From contig WWBZ02000040.1 in the NCBI GenBank assembly GCA_011503125.2, positions 3,658,001-3,722,000 on the forward strand: a DNA stretch of 64,000 bases. Reading direction: 5' to 3'. This stretch comes from Botryosphaeria dothidea (taxonomy: Eukaryota > Ascomycota > Dothideomycetes > Botryosphaeriales > Botryosphaeriaceae). Position 1 is the stretch's first letter. Each line of letters starts with the position of its first letter. The notes under the pieces were generated by a model. It saw only the letters and a list, made by a program, of their open reading frames with translations, was not told the origin of the DNA and searched no databases. The translations under genes were made by a program, and so were the position numbers. Shown one piece after another: positions 9,757 to 23,097 of the stretch.

Positions 9757-12700
9757 GAGAAAAATCCTGTTCTGCTGGCATGAAAGCGGCGGGTTTTTCG
9801 CACGAGTGATGATTTCTGCATGGCATCGGTGTCGATCATGGGTTTTCATTCAAGGGCTACACATTCTCTTCACGTGGCCCCCATTTCCTTCCGCTACACA
9901 CCTCAGGCATCTCGGTGATACCAATTGCATTAACTTTACGCCTGCCTGTGTAAAACAAGGCGTTATTTTCGGTGGCTCAGATATACAGGAAGTTCTTTTA
10001 TGTCCCCGGTGATTATAGAGGAGGATTTGAGAATTTCCCTGGAGCACACCATTAGACGGGTCTTGACATGTTCATAATATGGCAATGGATAACGATATCA
10101 GGTAAAGGTCGAGAGCTCCCATATCGCCAGAATTGTTCCATTAACATTGGGATTGCATCATCAGCCAGACAGCTGACGGCATTTGGGGCAAACCAGGTCA
10201 GCCGTTTCGAGAGGAATTTTCTCCCATGAACGTGATCCTCTTGGTTTGAAACAGCTCTTTTGAATTGTGTGCTAAGTGCCTCGCTTTTCCCATCAACCGC
10301 CACTCAAGCGGTCTGTCACTTCGTATCCACCTCGATCGACGAGTGGCGACGAGGCCAGCAGAAAAAACCGTCTTTGCTCTGGGGGATCCTATCGGCTATC
10401 CACGCCATTTCTGGCAGCGATGCCGACCTCACAGGATCCACCTCCGGTTTTCGTGCTGCATACACGGAGCCTTTACGATTGGCGAAGCATCGGAAGGCTT
10501 ATTTGAACGTCCAAGGAACCACCTTCCGGATTTGTTCCAGGAGCTTCGGACGCACGTTTTGCCTCATGCTATTGATAAACCATAAGCTGCGGTGTGGGTC
10601 AGGTGGGATTGTATGGTGCTTGTTCCTGAGGATGTTTGCCTATGAAGAGTTTGAATCTGTGGGCGGTGGAACATTAAAGCGTTCCCAATCGCAAGTGACC
10701 CTCTGTACAGAGCCGCCAACCATTGGCCGGGACTCGAAATACGGGTCACAGCCTAACGGTGATAGGAAAGAGATTGCATTTAACAGCTCTGGAAAGACTG
10801 TAATTCAAGATGGAGGAAGACACCGGCAACGACCCGGATGGATAAGACGGACGAGCAATCTTGTCGGCGGAAAGATTTCTTCTAATGCCTCGAAAGCATA
10901 TCCGATTCGTAACGCATATGCCTAGCAGAGGTAAGAGTAGTCCTGTCGAAAGATCAGACTTCGTGCTTGAGGTATTGAAGTTCGTATCAACGCTGGATTC
11001 GCCTTAACCTAATACACGTACGATCATCGACCACGCAAGGTGCCCTCACCATTAGACGCGTCAACGTTCACGTTCAATGAAAACAGAGAAGCAAGAGATC
11101 AGAACGATAGGCTCATATTCGAAGTCCTGTGAAGAATGAAACTCAGATCTTCCTCCGGACGAACTACGGGGAACTGTAACTGAAGCCCCGACCTATGGCA
11201 TTGCTCAATTCTTCCACAGCCAGTCGTGGTCACGACGCAAGTCTTCGGCGCGGAAACAGACTTCCCGCTCAAGGCGCTTATCTGATGGCCCTACCGACGC
11301 CAAACTTCGCCAGCGCCAGGCGGAACGAAGACCGGGAAACGAGCGCTGGTCGATCTCTACCGCTGACCTCACTTCTGGCGGCAGATCTGCGAACTACACC
11401 CAAAGAAGCATCGACCAGGCCCCAAGGCTTCGCGGCGGACGTCATCAGAAACACGTCGTCACCGTCGGCCCTGGGGGAAAGAAGGTGCAGATCGGAGATG
11501 AAGAGAAGAAAATACGAGAAACCGAGAATCAACCTTGACGGGAGTTGCAATCTACTTGCTCCAACCTTGGCACGCATGCGCACCCGTGGAAACCGACAGA
11601 AATCCGAAAACCATGTTTTGGACTCATTGGGCGTTGAGACGTCGGATGTCTTGTTTTCCGTTTGAGGGGATTTGGAGAGGAGAAGTTGAAACTGGGACAG
11701 AGTGAAATCGCATGACAAGCAACTGATTATGACGTGGGGGGTTTCCTATCGTTGCGTTCACGCTGTAACTAGTGAACTGTGCGACTGACCGACATTTGAA
11801 CGCGTGGGCGGATAAAGATCCGACCTTGCTCAAACCGCTCTCCGCTAAAAAAAATGAAAAAAATGAAAAAGGAAAGAGAGAGAGGAAAAAGGGTCCAAGT
11901 CTCCAGGAACATCCGCACCTACCGGCGAACCCCCACTCAACAGGGTCCGAGTCCAAATCCTTCGAAGCGGTCTCGCGAAGCCACTTCTACTGTGCCAGCC
12001 CAACAGGCGGGAGTCTCAGGTTTAGTTTGGGCGCTAGACGATGCTGACGAACGGAGATGATAATGAGGCGTCAAAAAAGCCACCAACAAGCTTCCTCGCT
12101 GGTCGCCTCGGAGCGTCAAGATCTGCCTGAAGAGGAAAGGGAAGAAACAACGGACGCAAAGACCAAGTCCGAACGCATTGACGAACTTCTCCCGTCGATG
12201 CAGAGGGAAGCCTCATCCTTATCTTCCCTGATCCCTCCTTCCTCGTGGGTAACTCAAACGGACCGTGCGCCCCAGCCTCTTTCCCATCGCTTGAGCCGCA
12301 AAGAGAAGGAGAGAAGGCGCAAGGGCCGGGTGAGAAGCATTCTGGAAAAGCCTGCGAAACACTCCTGTCCACAAGGATTCCCCAGCTTCCAGGTGGCTGA
12401 CCGCCAGATCTCAGCCTTGCGAGGCTGCCCAACGGCCCGCAGAGGGGCCCCAGTTACCAACGAACGTCCGGCTGACTGCGAGCGGTGAACCCTGAGAGTG
12501 ATTGAGCGGTCTGCGCGGCGTTGAGGTGTTCGTTGTGCTGATGCCTATCTCGGTGTTTCTGTTACGGTTGAGCGCGTTCATGCGACTGTTGCAACGGTGG
12601 CCGTTCTGATATTTTTGGATTAGGCTTGGCTGGGAAAAGGGCCGTTTTGCTCTTTTGCTTTCCAAAGGGCGGAGAGTTTGATGAAAGGGACTTAAAACAG

Positions 12701-14293
12701 GCTATTGACATCTACAAGCCATGGTGAAGCTTTCAGCCGAATGAGAGCAGATAGGAGAGGAGACAATGGACGTTGGAACGAGAAAGGAGACATGCGAGCA
12801 ACGGAGCAGCGCTGGACAGCAAGGCGAAGCAGAGACGTACACGGACCGCGCATCGCGTCCAAGCTCTTTTGAGTGACGTCTTCCGACGCGAGGACGTTCC
12901 CCTCTACGGACGCAGCCTGCTGTTTGAAGTTCGCTCGCTACGACACCCGTTCATGTGAAGGACGAGACAACAAGCTCATTGAGCGGCCGCTCCACGGGCC
13001 ACTGTCCATGCTCGCCGTGCGCCTCATTGCTTACAGCGAAAAGGCGCGCGATAGGCTGCCGTTGTCCCGTGGTGAACACTCGTCCCACGTCTCCACACCG
13101 ACGATGTTCATCAAAGAATTCGGGGCGTACGTCATGTGGTTGAAGTCTGACTCAAGACTGAAGCTCTGCCCCTCCTTCCGCCTCGAGTGCCCGTTGCGAG
13201 AAACACCCCGAGATCCCGCTCTCTCGTGCAATCCCGCATCGAGTGAAGTGCTCCGGTTGACTCGTCGTCCGATGGACACGTCTTGTCCTCCTGGGCGTCT
13301 CGGTTGAACGGCCCTTGGACCGACTGCTGCGGCTGATCCTCGATATATGGCATCGCCCCTTTCGGAGATGCTTCCCAGGGTCTCGGCCGCAGTGGCCGGC
13401 CGCCCGTTGGGGCTGCCAAAGATTGGTTCGGTACGGAGTAATGCTTAGGAGCGGGAATACTCAGCGCCTGGTTGGCGCCGGATGGCGGCGGAGACGGAGT
13501 TCTCTCTTGGCAATGCTCGCCGCGAGCCGAGCGCGCGAGCCGCAAAGACGAGGCTGCTGGAGCCTGAGACAACGCGCACTGACAAAGAGATCACCCGCTG
13601 CAACAGTATGCATGTGATAATCGTCTATTCTTGTTGATGTTTCAAGCATTGCGATATCGTTCCAATTTCTAGGAGTAATTGCTACAGTTCCCATTACCCC
13701 GCTGGTCCGCTGCATAAAGCGGTTGACTCGTGTAGAAAGTTCCCATGACCTGCAGAAAAGCACATCTTCCTCAACGCCGAGTAGTGGTAGATCAGAATAC
13801 ACGATAGAAAGACAGAAAAACCGGTGAACAAACGCCCCACAACACCTATGCTGCATTCGGCAGCAGCCGATGCGGTTCGTAGTCTCAAGACAATCGTCGG
13901 CCGTAGCAAAAAAAAGTGGTATCAGCGACCGGTAGCAGCAACCAAAAGCGGTCTATGAAAAGCGAGTCTAGGAGGGAGTTGCTGAGAAATTAACCGCTTG
14001 AACGAAGCAATAAAAAGCAAATCATTATGCGGGGCCCGCGGCTATTGGAAGAAAAAGGCGGCGCTCTGGAGCTCCGAGGAAAAGACAAGGCCCGCCGGAG
14101 GCGAGATGGGTCGCGTGGCCAATTGCCAGAGAGAATGCTCAGTCGAGGTCGCCGGCGACTATGCAAGCCTCGCACTCAGTGGGCAACGGATCCGGAAGAA
14201 GCTCGGTCGTATTACGACGTTGGTAATTAAAACGAAGCCTTGGGGTCGCATCCAGGTCGGCCATTACGAGAGAGAATCGGCAAGGCCCGCTCA
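9757..14293. other. 4.5 kb without a recognisable gene
   Basis: Open frames of up to 221 codons occur (for example 10260-10925 on + and 11195-11665 on +). They lack domains, consistent codon bias or intron structure, and overlap frames on the opposite strand. An A-rich tract of repeated AAAATG units is at about 11848-11880. I see no transposase or repeat ends. Confidence 0.45.
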
Positions 14294-15523
14294 TTAGAAC
14301 GTGCTCCAGTTCCAATCGCGGGGCACGCTGCCCACATAGCTGCCGACCTTGTGGGTTTGCGCTTGGGCCTGCGCCACGCCGCGTGGCTGGGGAAGCTGTA
14401 GACCCTGAGGCTCTGCCCGCGTCTGTGCCAGCCCTCCACCGGTGCTGTTGCTGCCCTGAGAGCTTGCGGAGTTGGTTCGGCTCTTGCGTGCCGCCTCCCA
14501 CTGCCGATACGCGGACCAGCAGTTGTCGCAGGCACGCGACAGAGTCCCGCTGGGGTGGAACAGCGCATCTTGATCGAGCTTGATCTCGTGTGAGCTGTGC
14601 TCATAGCAGAAGATGTCTCCACAGCGACGGCAGTGATGTCTCCGGCAAAGGAACGAGAAGACTCGTCCGCAGCCGAATGCGTTGCATTTCTGGGTCTCTT
14701 CGTTTGACTGAAGCAAAAGTTAGTACATGGTCCGCGTCGTAGCCTTGTTGGGGTGCCAATGTAGGGAAGACGGTGGTGCAAGGGATATTGTGTTTGAGAC
14801 GTGCATGTGTGCGCTGCTAGTGGAGAACGGGAAAGCCAGTAGCGCGAACAAACACGCAGACGATGGCGCAATAGAAAGCCCAAACTGCGCACAACAATGG
14901 CGCAGCCATCAAGGTATATGTCGCAACCGCTTTATATACTTCTTATGTCCTTCCATATACGACTTCTTCGTCTTTCTGAACTCCCCATCCCCGGCGGAGT
15001 AGGACCCCGCCAAGCCCACGCGATGAAGAGAGGGACAATGACGCAGGTAGGAGTCATCGATGCAAACAACTAAGCAAGCGAACCTAAAATAACGTACCTT
15101 CCAGTGATTCCTCGACGGCGGTCCAGTCACCGGGCCTATAGCGCTACCCTCGTCGCTTGCGATCCTTTGGATCTCCGAATATGTTGAGCCGAAGCTATCC
15201 GCGGTCCCCCGTCGGTCGAAGCGAGTCGGTGTGCTTTCGACAGGCGACGAGATGTCGCTGCCTTTCGGAGGCGAGGAGCGCTGTGGCCTTTCGGTCGGCC
15301 TCAAGGCAGCGGGGACGTACATGGGGCACTTCGGAGGGCGTAGCTGGCGCGTATGAGCTCCCATGTGGTGTGGTATTTGCGTGGGCGAAACGTTCGTAGG
15401 CGTCGCAGCACCGGAGTGGGTGGGAGAGTAGGGGTTGTATTGCACACCGCCTCGGTATGGATACTGCTGCTGCTGAAAAGCGTTCGGCATGAAGTTCGTC
15501 GCGGTCGGAATCCCCGTAGCCAT
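14294..15523 (-). CDS. FYVE-type zinc finger protein
   Basis: Two exons are inferred, 15523-15098 and 14707-14294, joined across a long 390-nt intron in phase 0; the product is 279 residues. The N-terminal exon is disordered, rich in Pro, Ser and Gln, and ends in NHWK. The second exon carries the FYVE core CRRHHCRRCGDIFC, which corresponds to the R(R/K)HHCRxCG signature that binds phosphatidylinositol 3-phosphate on endosomes and vacuoles. The Trp before the domain comes from exon 1, which supports the join. The zinc ligands deviate from the canonical pattern: the first pair is CNAFGC (CX4C) and the fourth pair starts CYEH. Further on, CDNC supplies the last ligands. The C-terminal tail is low complexity. 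Likely role: endosomal or vacuolar membrane adaptor. The exact orthologue is not identified. Confidence 0.87.
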
Positions 15524-16864
15524 CGTGTCGGTATTGAGAGGCGAGAGGTGGTGGTAAAGAGTAGTGTCGGTGGGTGGTGGGTGGTGGGTGGACGAGTAGG
15601 TGGAAGGTGGGCGGCGGAGAGGAAAATAGAGGTGCGGCGGTGGGTGGCGGCGGGTGTGGTTAAAAGTGGTTGTTGGTACTGGTCGCGTGCGTGGTTGTGT
15701 TGCGGTTTGAGCGCGACGTTGAGGAGCGAGAACCACAGGTACTCAAGTAGGACGCGAGACCAGAAAGCGGTCTGCAGACCCTTGTCTCGGTGAGAGATAG
15801 GTGAAGCTTGTTTGCTGGCTGCGGGAGCGAGTTGGCTGATCGGCGCAGCGCGCTGGAGCGATGCGACGATAAGAAGGCTGCCAAACGGGCAATACGAAAT
15901 AAGAGAGGCGGGTGATTGGGCAGCGGGAGCCGAGGTGGTACAAGCGCTGGGAGGATTGGGTGTAAAAAGCAGTTGAAGCTGACGGACTATGGAGGGCAAG
16001 GACAGCGGCACGGCTTCATTCTAATAAGAGAGAAGAGGGTGCCGTCGCGGCGTCAAGGGAGAACATCGTCAGCTCTGTCGACCGTTGTCCGTGCTGGGGC
16101 TCCGCTCTGGCGAAGCTACTAAACGGCAGCCACTAAGACGACCCTCGATTAGGCAAGCGCCGCCCGGCAAAGTGGCCGAGGAGATAGATATGCGACGGTA
16201 CCTCATCCGACGCCTTGTGCCGGCTGGTGCGGGCGTAAGAGCCGGGCGGAAGCGCATCCTTCACCACCAAGTAGCGCGTGCCAGCGACGTACTATGGTAG
16301 CTGGCCTGCTCTCGACTACCGCTCTCTGCGCCCGCCGGCAGAGAGGTGGCAAGCAGACGGTGACAATCAGGCTCCCTGCGACCCCAGCACGCTCCGCAAA
16401 GGCCGGCCGCTTGGCCGACGCAAAACCCCTGCATCGCTCGTCGTATTGTCGTTAGGTCATCTCTTGGTGAGTCCGGCTTATCGCTGCGCTGTGAGTGGCC
16501 AGGAAGCACGGTCCTCGCCGGCGCCCGCCAAACATGGCAAACACGCCAAATGCTTCTAGCGCGCCTTCTCGAAGTTCTTGAGACGCGTCTTGTCTTCCTC
16601 GGCAGCCGTCGCGTCGTCTCCAACTGAGACCGCCGTCACTCTGAGCCTCCATCTCGTGAAAACGCGGGGAAATAGCAAGCTAATCCCCTACATAGCCGCC
16701 CAGCCAGCCTGCAGGCGCGCGCTGTGTCCTGAATGCAATTGACGTCCAGTTCGCATCTTCTCGCTTCGTTTGTTGCCGCTCTGTCGTTCTCGGTGCCGCC
16801 TCCGTTCGCAGCGTGCCTTTTGCCTTCGGTATCGCCGTCGCATTCCGATTGATCTCCCTTCGAG
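15524..16864. other. Intergenic, FYVE gene 5' flank and fatty alcohol oxidase promoter
   Basis: The minus-strand leader of the FYVE gene is a repeated CCACCC/GGTGGG tract (about 15569-15592). The rest contains no recognised gene. The right end is the promoter of the GMC oxidoreductase, with a pyrimidine-rich stretch just before the ATG. Confidence 0.45.
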
Positions 16865-19290
16865 ATGGCAAACTCCTCCGCAGGGACCGTGACCGTCAAG
16901 GAAAGCCCGTTGCCACCGCCGACCGGCGAAGATCCCCTATCCCCAGCCCAGTGGACCACGCTCCTTGCTTTTGCCGACGCTGTGGTGCCGTCAATAGTGC
17001 CCTCTGCTACTGCCAAACTTTCAACCCAGCTGGCGGTCGATGCAAACGCATATGCTACCACACTCGCCCATGTGAAGCAGTTCGCCGGCCCAGATGTCAA
17101 CGCGCAATTGTCCGCGGACTATCTTGCGGAGAAACCGTCGGAATGTCTGGCCTTCCGCGACAGTATACGCCGACTGATGGCCCAGTACATTCCGGCAGAT
17201 GTCAGAAAGCAACTGCTGATGGTCCTGACTGTGCTTGAGTTAGTCTGGCTTGCTAACTTGAACCACGCTTGACTAACTGAATTCCAGTACGCGGGCAGGC
17301 GCCCTTGTGATGACCGGGTACTCGACACCCTTTGCGGAACAGCCCGTCGATATTCGGATCGCAATTCTCCAGAACTGGGCAACAGCAAGGACGCCAATAT
17401 TTCGCCAGCTGAATAGGTTGCTCACAACCCTCGTCAAGCAAAACTGGGCAAAGACCAGTACAACCCTAGGCCGTATCCTGGGATTCCCGCGTATCCCGGT
17501 TCATGGGTCTGTCGGCAAAGGGTTTGAGTTTGAGTTCATTCAGATTCCTCCTGGAGATGACCCGGAGACGATAGAAACAGATGTTGTCATTGTTGGAAGT
17601 GGATGTGGTGCCGGAGTGTGCGCGAAAAACTTCGCGGAAGCAGGCCATCGAGTCATAGTGGTAGAGAAGTCGCACTACTGGCCTCCGGAGCATCTTCCCA
17701 TGAAAGAAACAGAAGGGTATTCCCATCTCTTCATGAACGGTGGCTTTATCATCTCAGATGAGAGCACTGTGAATGTAGCCGCCGGTAAGTGCTGCGGCCA
17801 AAAGATGCAACCTTTTGCGCAAGGATCTGTCTCAGGGTGCTGACTTGATTAGGCCAAACTTTCGGAGGAGGCGGTTTCGTGAACTGGTCTGCGTCTTTGC
17901 AAACACAGGGGTACGTCCGCCAGGAATGGGCGGATCAGGGCCTGCCCTTCTTCACCTCGGCGGAGTTCCAGAGGTCCTTGGACACAGTCTGTGAGCGTAT
18001 GGGCGTCGCAACTGATCCCATAAGACACAACCCCACGAACAATCATCTTCTGGAAGGTGCGCGGAAGTTAGGCTGGTCCCACAAAGCTGTGCCGCAAAAT
18101 AGTGGCGGTGCAGAGCATTACTGCGGATATTGTTCAATGGGGTGTGCCTCATGCGAGAAGCAGGGTCCCCATGTGTCTTTTCTACCCGATGCCGCACGCT
18201 GTGGGGCCCAGTTTATCGAAGGTCTTGAGGTTAACAAAGTCTTGTTTGAGGAGAAGAAGGGCAAAAAGGTTGCTGTGGGCGTGCGAGGGTTGTGGGTGTC
18301 CCGAGACGAGTACGGAGGTGTGGCTGGTAAGCCATGCGTTGAGAGGGAGGTGATCATCAGAGCCAAGCGTGTCATCGTCGCTGGCGGCACCATGCAAAGT
18401 CCTCTGCTACTCCTCCGGTCTGGCCTCAGTAATCCAAACATCGGACGACATCTCCATCTTCATCCAGTGTCCTTCCTTGGAGCAGCGCATAAGGAACGGA
18501 CAAACCCCTGGGAAGGAGGAATCCTGACAGCTGTTGTTAACGAGCTTGAGAATATCGATGGGAAGGGTCATGGGGCGAAGCTTGAGGCCGTCACCATGCT
18601 TCCATCGGTTTGGCTCACTCTTCCTCCCTGGACCGGTGGGCTTGAGTATAAAGAGTTTGTTCCTCGCATGAAGCACATGGTAGGATACATCTCGCTGGCG
18701 CGTGATCGAGATACTGGACGAGTGTATCCGGATCCCACAGATGGACGCTGTCGCGTTTCGTATCCACTGTCCTGGTTCGACAAGAAGCATGTCCTTGAGG
18801 GTGTGATCGGGCTGGCGAAGCTCCAGTATGTTGCAGGGGCCAGTGAGATATTCACGACAATTCCCAGATGCCCACCTTTCAAACGTATGGAATCAGAAAC
18901 TGGGGAGGAAGACCTAGAAGGTATCAACAACAAAAAGTTTCAGGAGTGGCTCAAGGAGATCAGGAGAAACGGGTTTCCTAGCCCCGAGACGATGTTTCTG
19001 AGCGCACACCAGATGGGGACATGCCGTATGGGTGCCTCACCGAAGACGAGTGTAGTGGATCCTGAAGGCAAAGTCTGGGGCACAGAGGGGCTGTACGTTG
19101 CGGACGCCAGCGTTTTCCCAAGCGCCAGTGGAGTCAACCCGATGGTAACCGTGATGGGTGCGTGTTGTCTCGCAAATTTTCTTGTCGGATGGATGCTAAT
19201 GAGCCTGCTTTTGTCACAGGGATTGCGGATTGGCTGTCGCGAAATATCTCAGCACACATGGCAAAGGAGCAAGAACTGGCTAGACTGTAG
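16865..19290 (+). CDS. Long-chain fatty alcohol oxidase (GMC oxidoreductase family)
   Basis: Four exons are inferred: 16865-17238, 17288-17784, 17853-19157 and 19220-19290. They give 748 residues, the usual length for fungal FAO enzymes. The N-terminal region (LSPAQWTTLLAFADAVVPSI) is FAO-specific. The FAD Rossmann motif DVVIVGSGCGAG starts near residue 223. GGGGFVNWSASLQTQ and HYCGYCSMGCASCEKQG follow; the latter is the Cys-rich FAO signature. The C terminus has HQMGTCRMG and DASVFPSASGVNPMVTVM, which supply the catalytic His and Asn. Known function: oxidation of long-chain alcohols to aldehydes with O2, giving H2O2, on peroxisomal or ER membranes in omega-oxidation of alkanes and fatty acids. 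The short last exon ends in a KEQELARL tail rather than a typical SKL signal. The gene looks intact. Confidence 0.93.
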
Positions 19291-20312
19291 AACGAGGAGC
19301 GGGAGACACAACGCGAAGCGAGACGGGCTGCTTTTTTATGGAGAATGGTCCGGTGGTGTCGATTGGTCCGCTGATGTGATGGGGCAAGAGTGACATCGTA
19401 GATTAGTCGCCTGACGCAGCTACTGGATAGGTGTGTGACCACAACCTCACACCAGGCGAGGTGAGAGACAGCAAGCAACATCAATAGCGAGGCTGTGACG
19501 CTCAGGGGGTTTGCGGGGACCATCGTCGATTTGGAATGCGATATTAGAATAGTGGGAATCTGTTCCTGCATTGGCTTGTGACTGCTGCAGATGAGGCTCG
19601 ATTCCCACAGGTGTGTTGGGTGTTTGGGCCAAATATGGATGGTTTAGCGTCATGCGCGCGAGCTTGTCTCGGGAACAAGGCCTCAATGGTCTTTTGGGCG
19701 GCGGGCGGGTGGCGAGCCGTTGGAGCGACGGCGACGACAGTCTGCGATGACCGGTGAGGCTCGAGGACACCCCAAAGCAGTATCATCGACATCGCATCGC
19801 CTGTGCAGCCGTGTTTCAGTTCACAGGGTCTCTTCTGTTAGTCGCTCAGCCGGCACGTATCCGAGGACAGCCGAAGACGTCATTGTGCTGAGCCCTCGAG
19901 GATTCACCACCACACGGCTGACGCGCAGCGGTGGTGCGGCTTGGGCCGCCAATCCCCGCCGCTCCGTCCTGCTGCGAGCTGCCCACGTTGCTGCTGGCGC
20001 AGGGTCTCCGCGCCTGCACCGCCTCCGGCTCACGCACACCCAGCTCCTTCCATGCGCAGACCTGCTTCGACTCATGTTGTATTTATGCAGCTGCCTGCCG
20101 CTCGCATTACGCTTCCCGCCTTCATGCACCACTTACCGCCCGGCCCACCACGCCAATTCTCTCGCCGGCCATCAACAAGAACTTCCGTGCGCCTGTGCCA
20201 CACCGACGTAAACTTCGCCCCTCCGACGGCTTGCCTCACCAAACCATCATCCCTGCATCTGGGGGTACATTCCTCTTTGCCCGCCTCATCACCACTCTCT
20301 CCAACCGCAAAC
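19291..20312. other. Intergenic, GNAT gene promoter
   Basis: No gene is recognised. An open frame runs upstream from the GNAT start to 19941, but its sequence is low complexity and unrelated to the domain. I therefore treat it as leader sequence. Confidence 0.45.
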
Positions 20313-21116
20313 ATGTCGCAATTCATATCCTTCATTGCGCCGACCGCGCCGTTGGCCGCATCGTACGACCGCACGAAGCTGGCTGCCGACCAGCCGGCCC
20401 GCGATATTCCCACAACGTTCAAGGATGCGATGACGGTCCGCGAGCGTGTCTATGTCGAGGAGCAGGACGTCCCCCTCGAGAACGAATTCGATGACGACGA
20501 TCCACGCAGCTTCCACTGGGTTGTGTATGCCTCGGTCGGGACGTCAAGTAGCAATGGCGCCTCGCCTCTTTCCGAAGGCACAAACACTGACTCCGCCTCT
20601 CCCTCGCCCCAAGAGGAGCGCCGTCAGAGCGACCCGACCGCCAACCGCGTCGCTGTCGGTACCATCCGTCTCGTGCCACCGCCTCACCCGCCCCACCCCG
20701 CACCTTCCGACACACAAAAGCTGGACAATTCTCTACATGCGCCTGCCACCGGGTCGTGCACCAATGGTACGCCTGCCGTCGAGCCATACATCAAGTTGGG
20801 TCGTCTTGCGGTTCTCCCGGCATACCGCAAGTTGGGGCTGGCGGCGCTGCTGGTGCGCACTGCTCTGGACTGGGCCGCTCAGAATGGCTACGAGATCTTA
20901 AGCCCGCCCCGTCCCGAGGAGATAGAGCTGGCCAAAGTGGAAGGTCGCGAGGCTGATCTCGAAGCGTGGAATGGTCTCACTCTTGTGCATGCGCAGACTT
21001 GGCTTGTGAAGTTCTGGAGCAAGTTCGGCTTCGTCAAAGATGAGAATATGGGAGAATGGGATGAGGAGGGCATCATGCACATCGGGATGTGGTTGACGCT
21101 GAGGCTGCGGGAGTGA
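20313..21116 (+). CDS. GNAT-family N-acetyltransferase
   Basis: Single exon, 267 residues, start chosen at the ATG in context caaacATGTCG. The N-terminal part has FKDAMTVRERVYVEEQDVPLENEFDDDDPRSFHWV, the first strand-helix unit of a GNAT fold. A Ser/Pro-rich insertion follows (residues about 75-145). Motif A is LGRLAVLPAYRKLGLAALLV, with the R-x-x-G-x-A pattern that binds acetyl-CoA pyrophosphate. The C-terminal half has LTLVHAQTWLVKFWSKFGF, the usual motif B helix. The arrangement resembles fungal proteins of the YjcF/glucosamine-N-acetyltransferase-like group. The substrate is not known; the likely location is cytosol. Confidence 0.88.
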   Translation: MSQFISFIAPTAPLAASYDRTKLAADQPARDIPTTFKDAMTVRERVYVEEQDVPLENEFDDDDPRSFHWVVYASVGTSSSNGASPLSEGTNTDSASPSPQEERRQSDPTANRVAVGTIRLVPPPHPPHPAPSDTQKLDNSLHAPATGSCTNGTPAVEPYIKLGRLAVLPAYRKLGLAALLVRTALDWAAQNGYEILSPPRPEEIELAKVEGREADLEAWNGLTLVHAQTWLVKFWSKFGFVKDENMGEWDEEGIMHIGMWLTLRLRE

Positions 21117-23097
21117 AGTCGATGAAGCTCTTTGATGCGGCACTCTGGGCCTGATTTCCTTTCATGGGAGTCTATGCACCACTCATGTTACGAATGCACG
21201 ATTTAAGATATCCCCACACTTGCTTTCGCTTTCCTTGCTCTCCCGATATCGCTGGATATCAGCAAGAAGCTTGCTTCCTTACTAGAAATTTCCGGTATTC
21301 GAGTACTTTAAGGCAAAAAATAGACTGCACATTCTCCACCAAGTTCTCTCGTAACCGAATACTGCTTATCTTACATTTCTTTCGAGAGCCATCGAAACTG
21401 CATTTCTTAAGTTCGATGGATTCCTATTGAAACCCACTAGTTCATCGCTCCATTTTTTATAACACACCCTATGATGAGTCGACATTTGGACTTGCCAAAT
21501 GACTCGCATGTTCTGCGTCGGAAGATACTCCGTGTCCGCCGCCCGCTTCCGCGAACTGACAAAAGCAGTAAGACGCCATTTCAGGCGCCCATCCCCCGCA
21601 TTTCCTTTTGCCTCTCGACTGTCGATCAAATTCCGCTTGTATTTCCTCGGAGGGTCAATCCGAAGCGAAAAGACCTGTCGTCATGCGAGGGCTGAGCAAA
21701 CGGGAACGGGATCGGTTTCGGTTGCACTGCCGACGCACAGGGCTGATTGCAGCACTCAACGCGCATCTTGGCAGGGTTCGATGGTGGGGATCGGATCGTG
21801 CTGGTGTGGGTCCCAATCTATCTTACTGTGCACCGTATCGACTGTGCTTCTCTAGCTGCCCGTAACCGACAGGAGGCCTTTTGGACTTGCAAGGCTCGGG
21901 CCGTTGCTGACAGTTTTTTCAGTCGCACGGGGGCCGAACTGCCTGGTGATTGCGCCGTCGTTTTAGATAGCTTTATCAGGGTGACGTGCTTCTTGCCGTT
22001 TGGGCGTATCCTCTGGAATTTGCAAATATTGGGAAAACGAATGCAGAAACTGTCGGATTTCCAAAAAGTAATGAGAGCTGACATAGAGCAACGGACATCT
22101 TGGAGGAGCACATGCCAGAACATCTCTTTACTGCTCTGCAAAACTTGTGAATAGCTATGATCAGTGCGATCCATGGACAAGTGTCGTATGACAAACGTGA
22201 TCCTGAACATGAGCGGCGGAAGACCAGATGTTGGTGGAAAATATGGAGCTCAAGTTGTCTACTCAGTCATGGAGACACCAGATTTACAGTGGCGACATAA
22301 CGTGATTAAGCGACGTGAGGAGTATGTCCAAGTGAGTCTCTGTCTCGCCTTGTTTAGGCTGGTTGAGATGTGGGTCCTCAGCCCTGTGTACCCCGTGCGC
22401 CGGGGTCCCGTGTCTGGCGCAGCTGATCCATGTCGTAGATCTGAAGCTACTGGTGGTAGCTTTGCGACTTTGCGTCTGTTCGTTTCCACATTGAGCCTCA
22501 CAGATTTGTGAGTGCGCTGATCAGCTAATTGAGCCACCGTGAGCTGGGTGGTCGTAGCGGGACCCTTTCTGCGGTAGCCTTGAGGTAAGTACAGGGCGGG
22601 TGCTCACGCAATCACAGCACTTGCTCTTTCCCAAAGCAAGCTGCCTCGAGGCCACCTTGAGGGCACTTTGGGCCGCAGTGTGAGAATTGCGTCGACCCCG
22701 CCACATCAATTCACCACACGCGTCTTGGCGCATGGCGTGGTATTTTTGTACCTTCCTTCTGCATCCGCTCCAACGCCTCGCCTTCCTCCGCCGCCATAAC
22801 TTTCCTTTCGCTACCACCTCGACCCTTCCTCCTGCACGCAGGTCACCGCGTGGGGCCCATCGCACTTGGCCATTACAACTTCCAACCCGCTCCATGCCAC
22901 GCTTTTGCTCTCTGTAGCAGGACCCTCTCATGATGGAGCACGTCCATCACCATTTCCATCTTGTATGTCCTGACCGTTTGTCGTCCTCCACGTTCGCTCC
23001 GCACTTTTTCCAACAAGGAAGATCTGTCTTTCCCACAACGACCCGCAACGCATACCAATCTTCCTCAATTCCAGGTTCCGCCAAGGATCCGGACAAT
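21117..23097. other. Intergenic, no gene recognised
   Basis: Open frames are short and without domains. The right 300 bp are pyrimidine-rich and probably include the promoter and 5' leader of the RGS-domain gene. An in-frame ATG at 22930 precedes the chosen start. Confidence 0.45.

Noticed and set aside
10260..10925. 221-codon plus-strand open frame
   Set aside because: No domain, mixed composition and no intron or promoter support. It overlaps other frames of similar quality.
11195..12488. Plus-strand frames at 11195-11665 and 12057-12488
   Set aside because: Both are basic and polar without domains. The second lacks an ATG at its first codon. Opposite-strand frames overlap them.
19941..20312. 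Upstream extension of the GNAT frame
   Set aside because: In frame but low complexity and unrelated to the domain. The ATG at 20313 fits the family start better.
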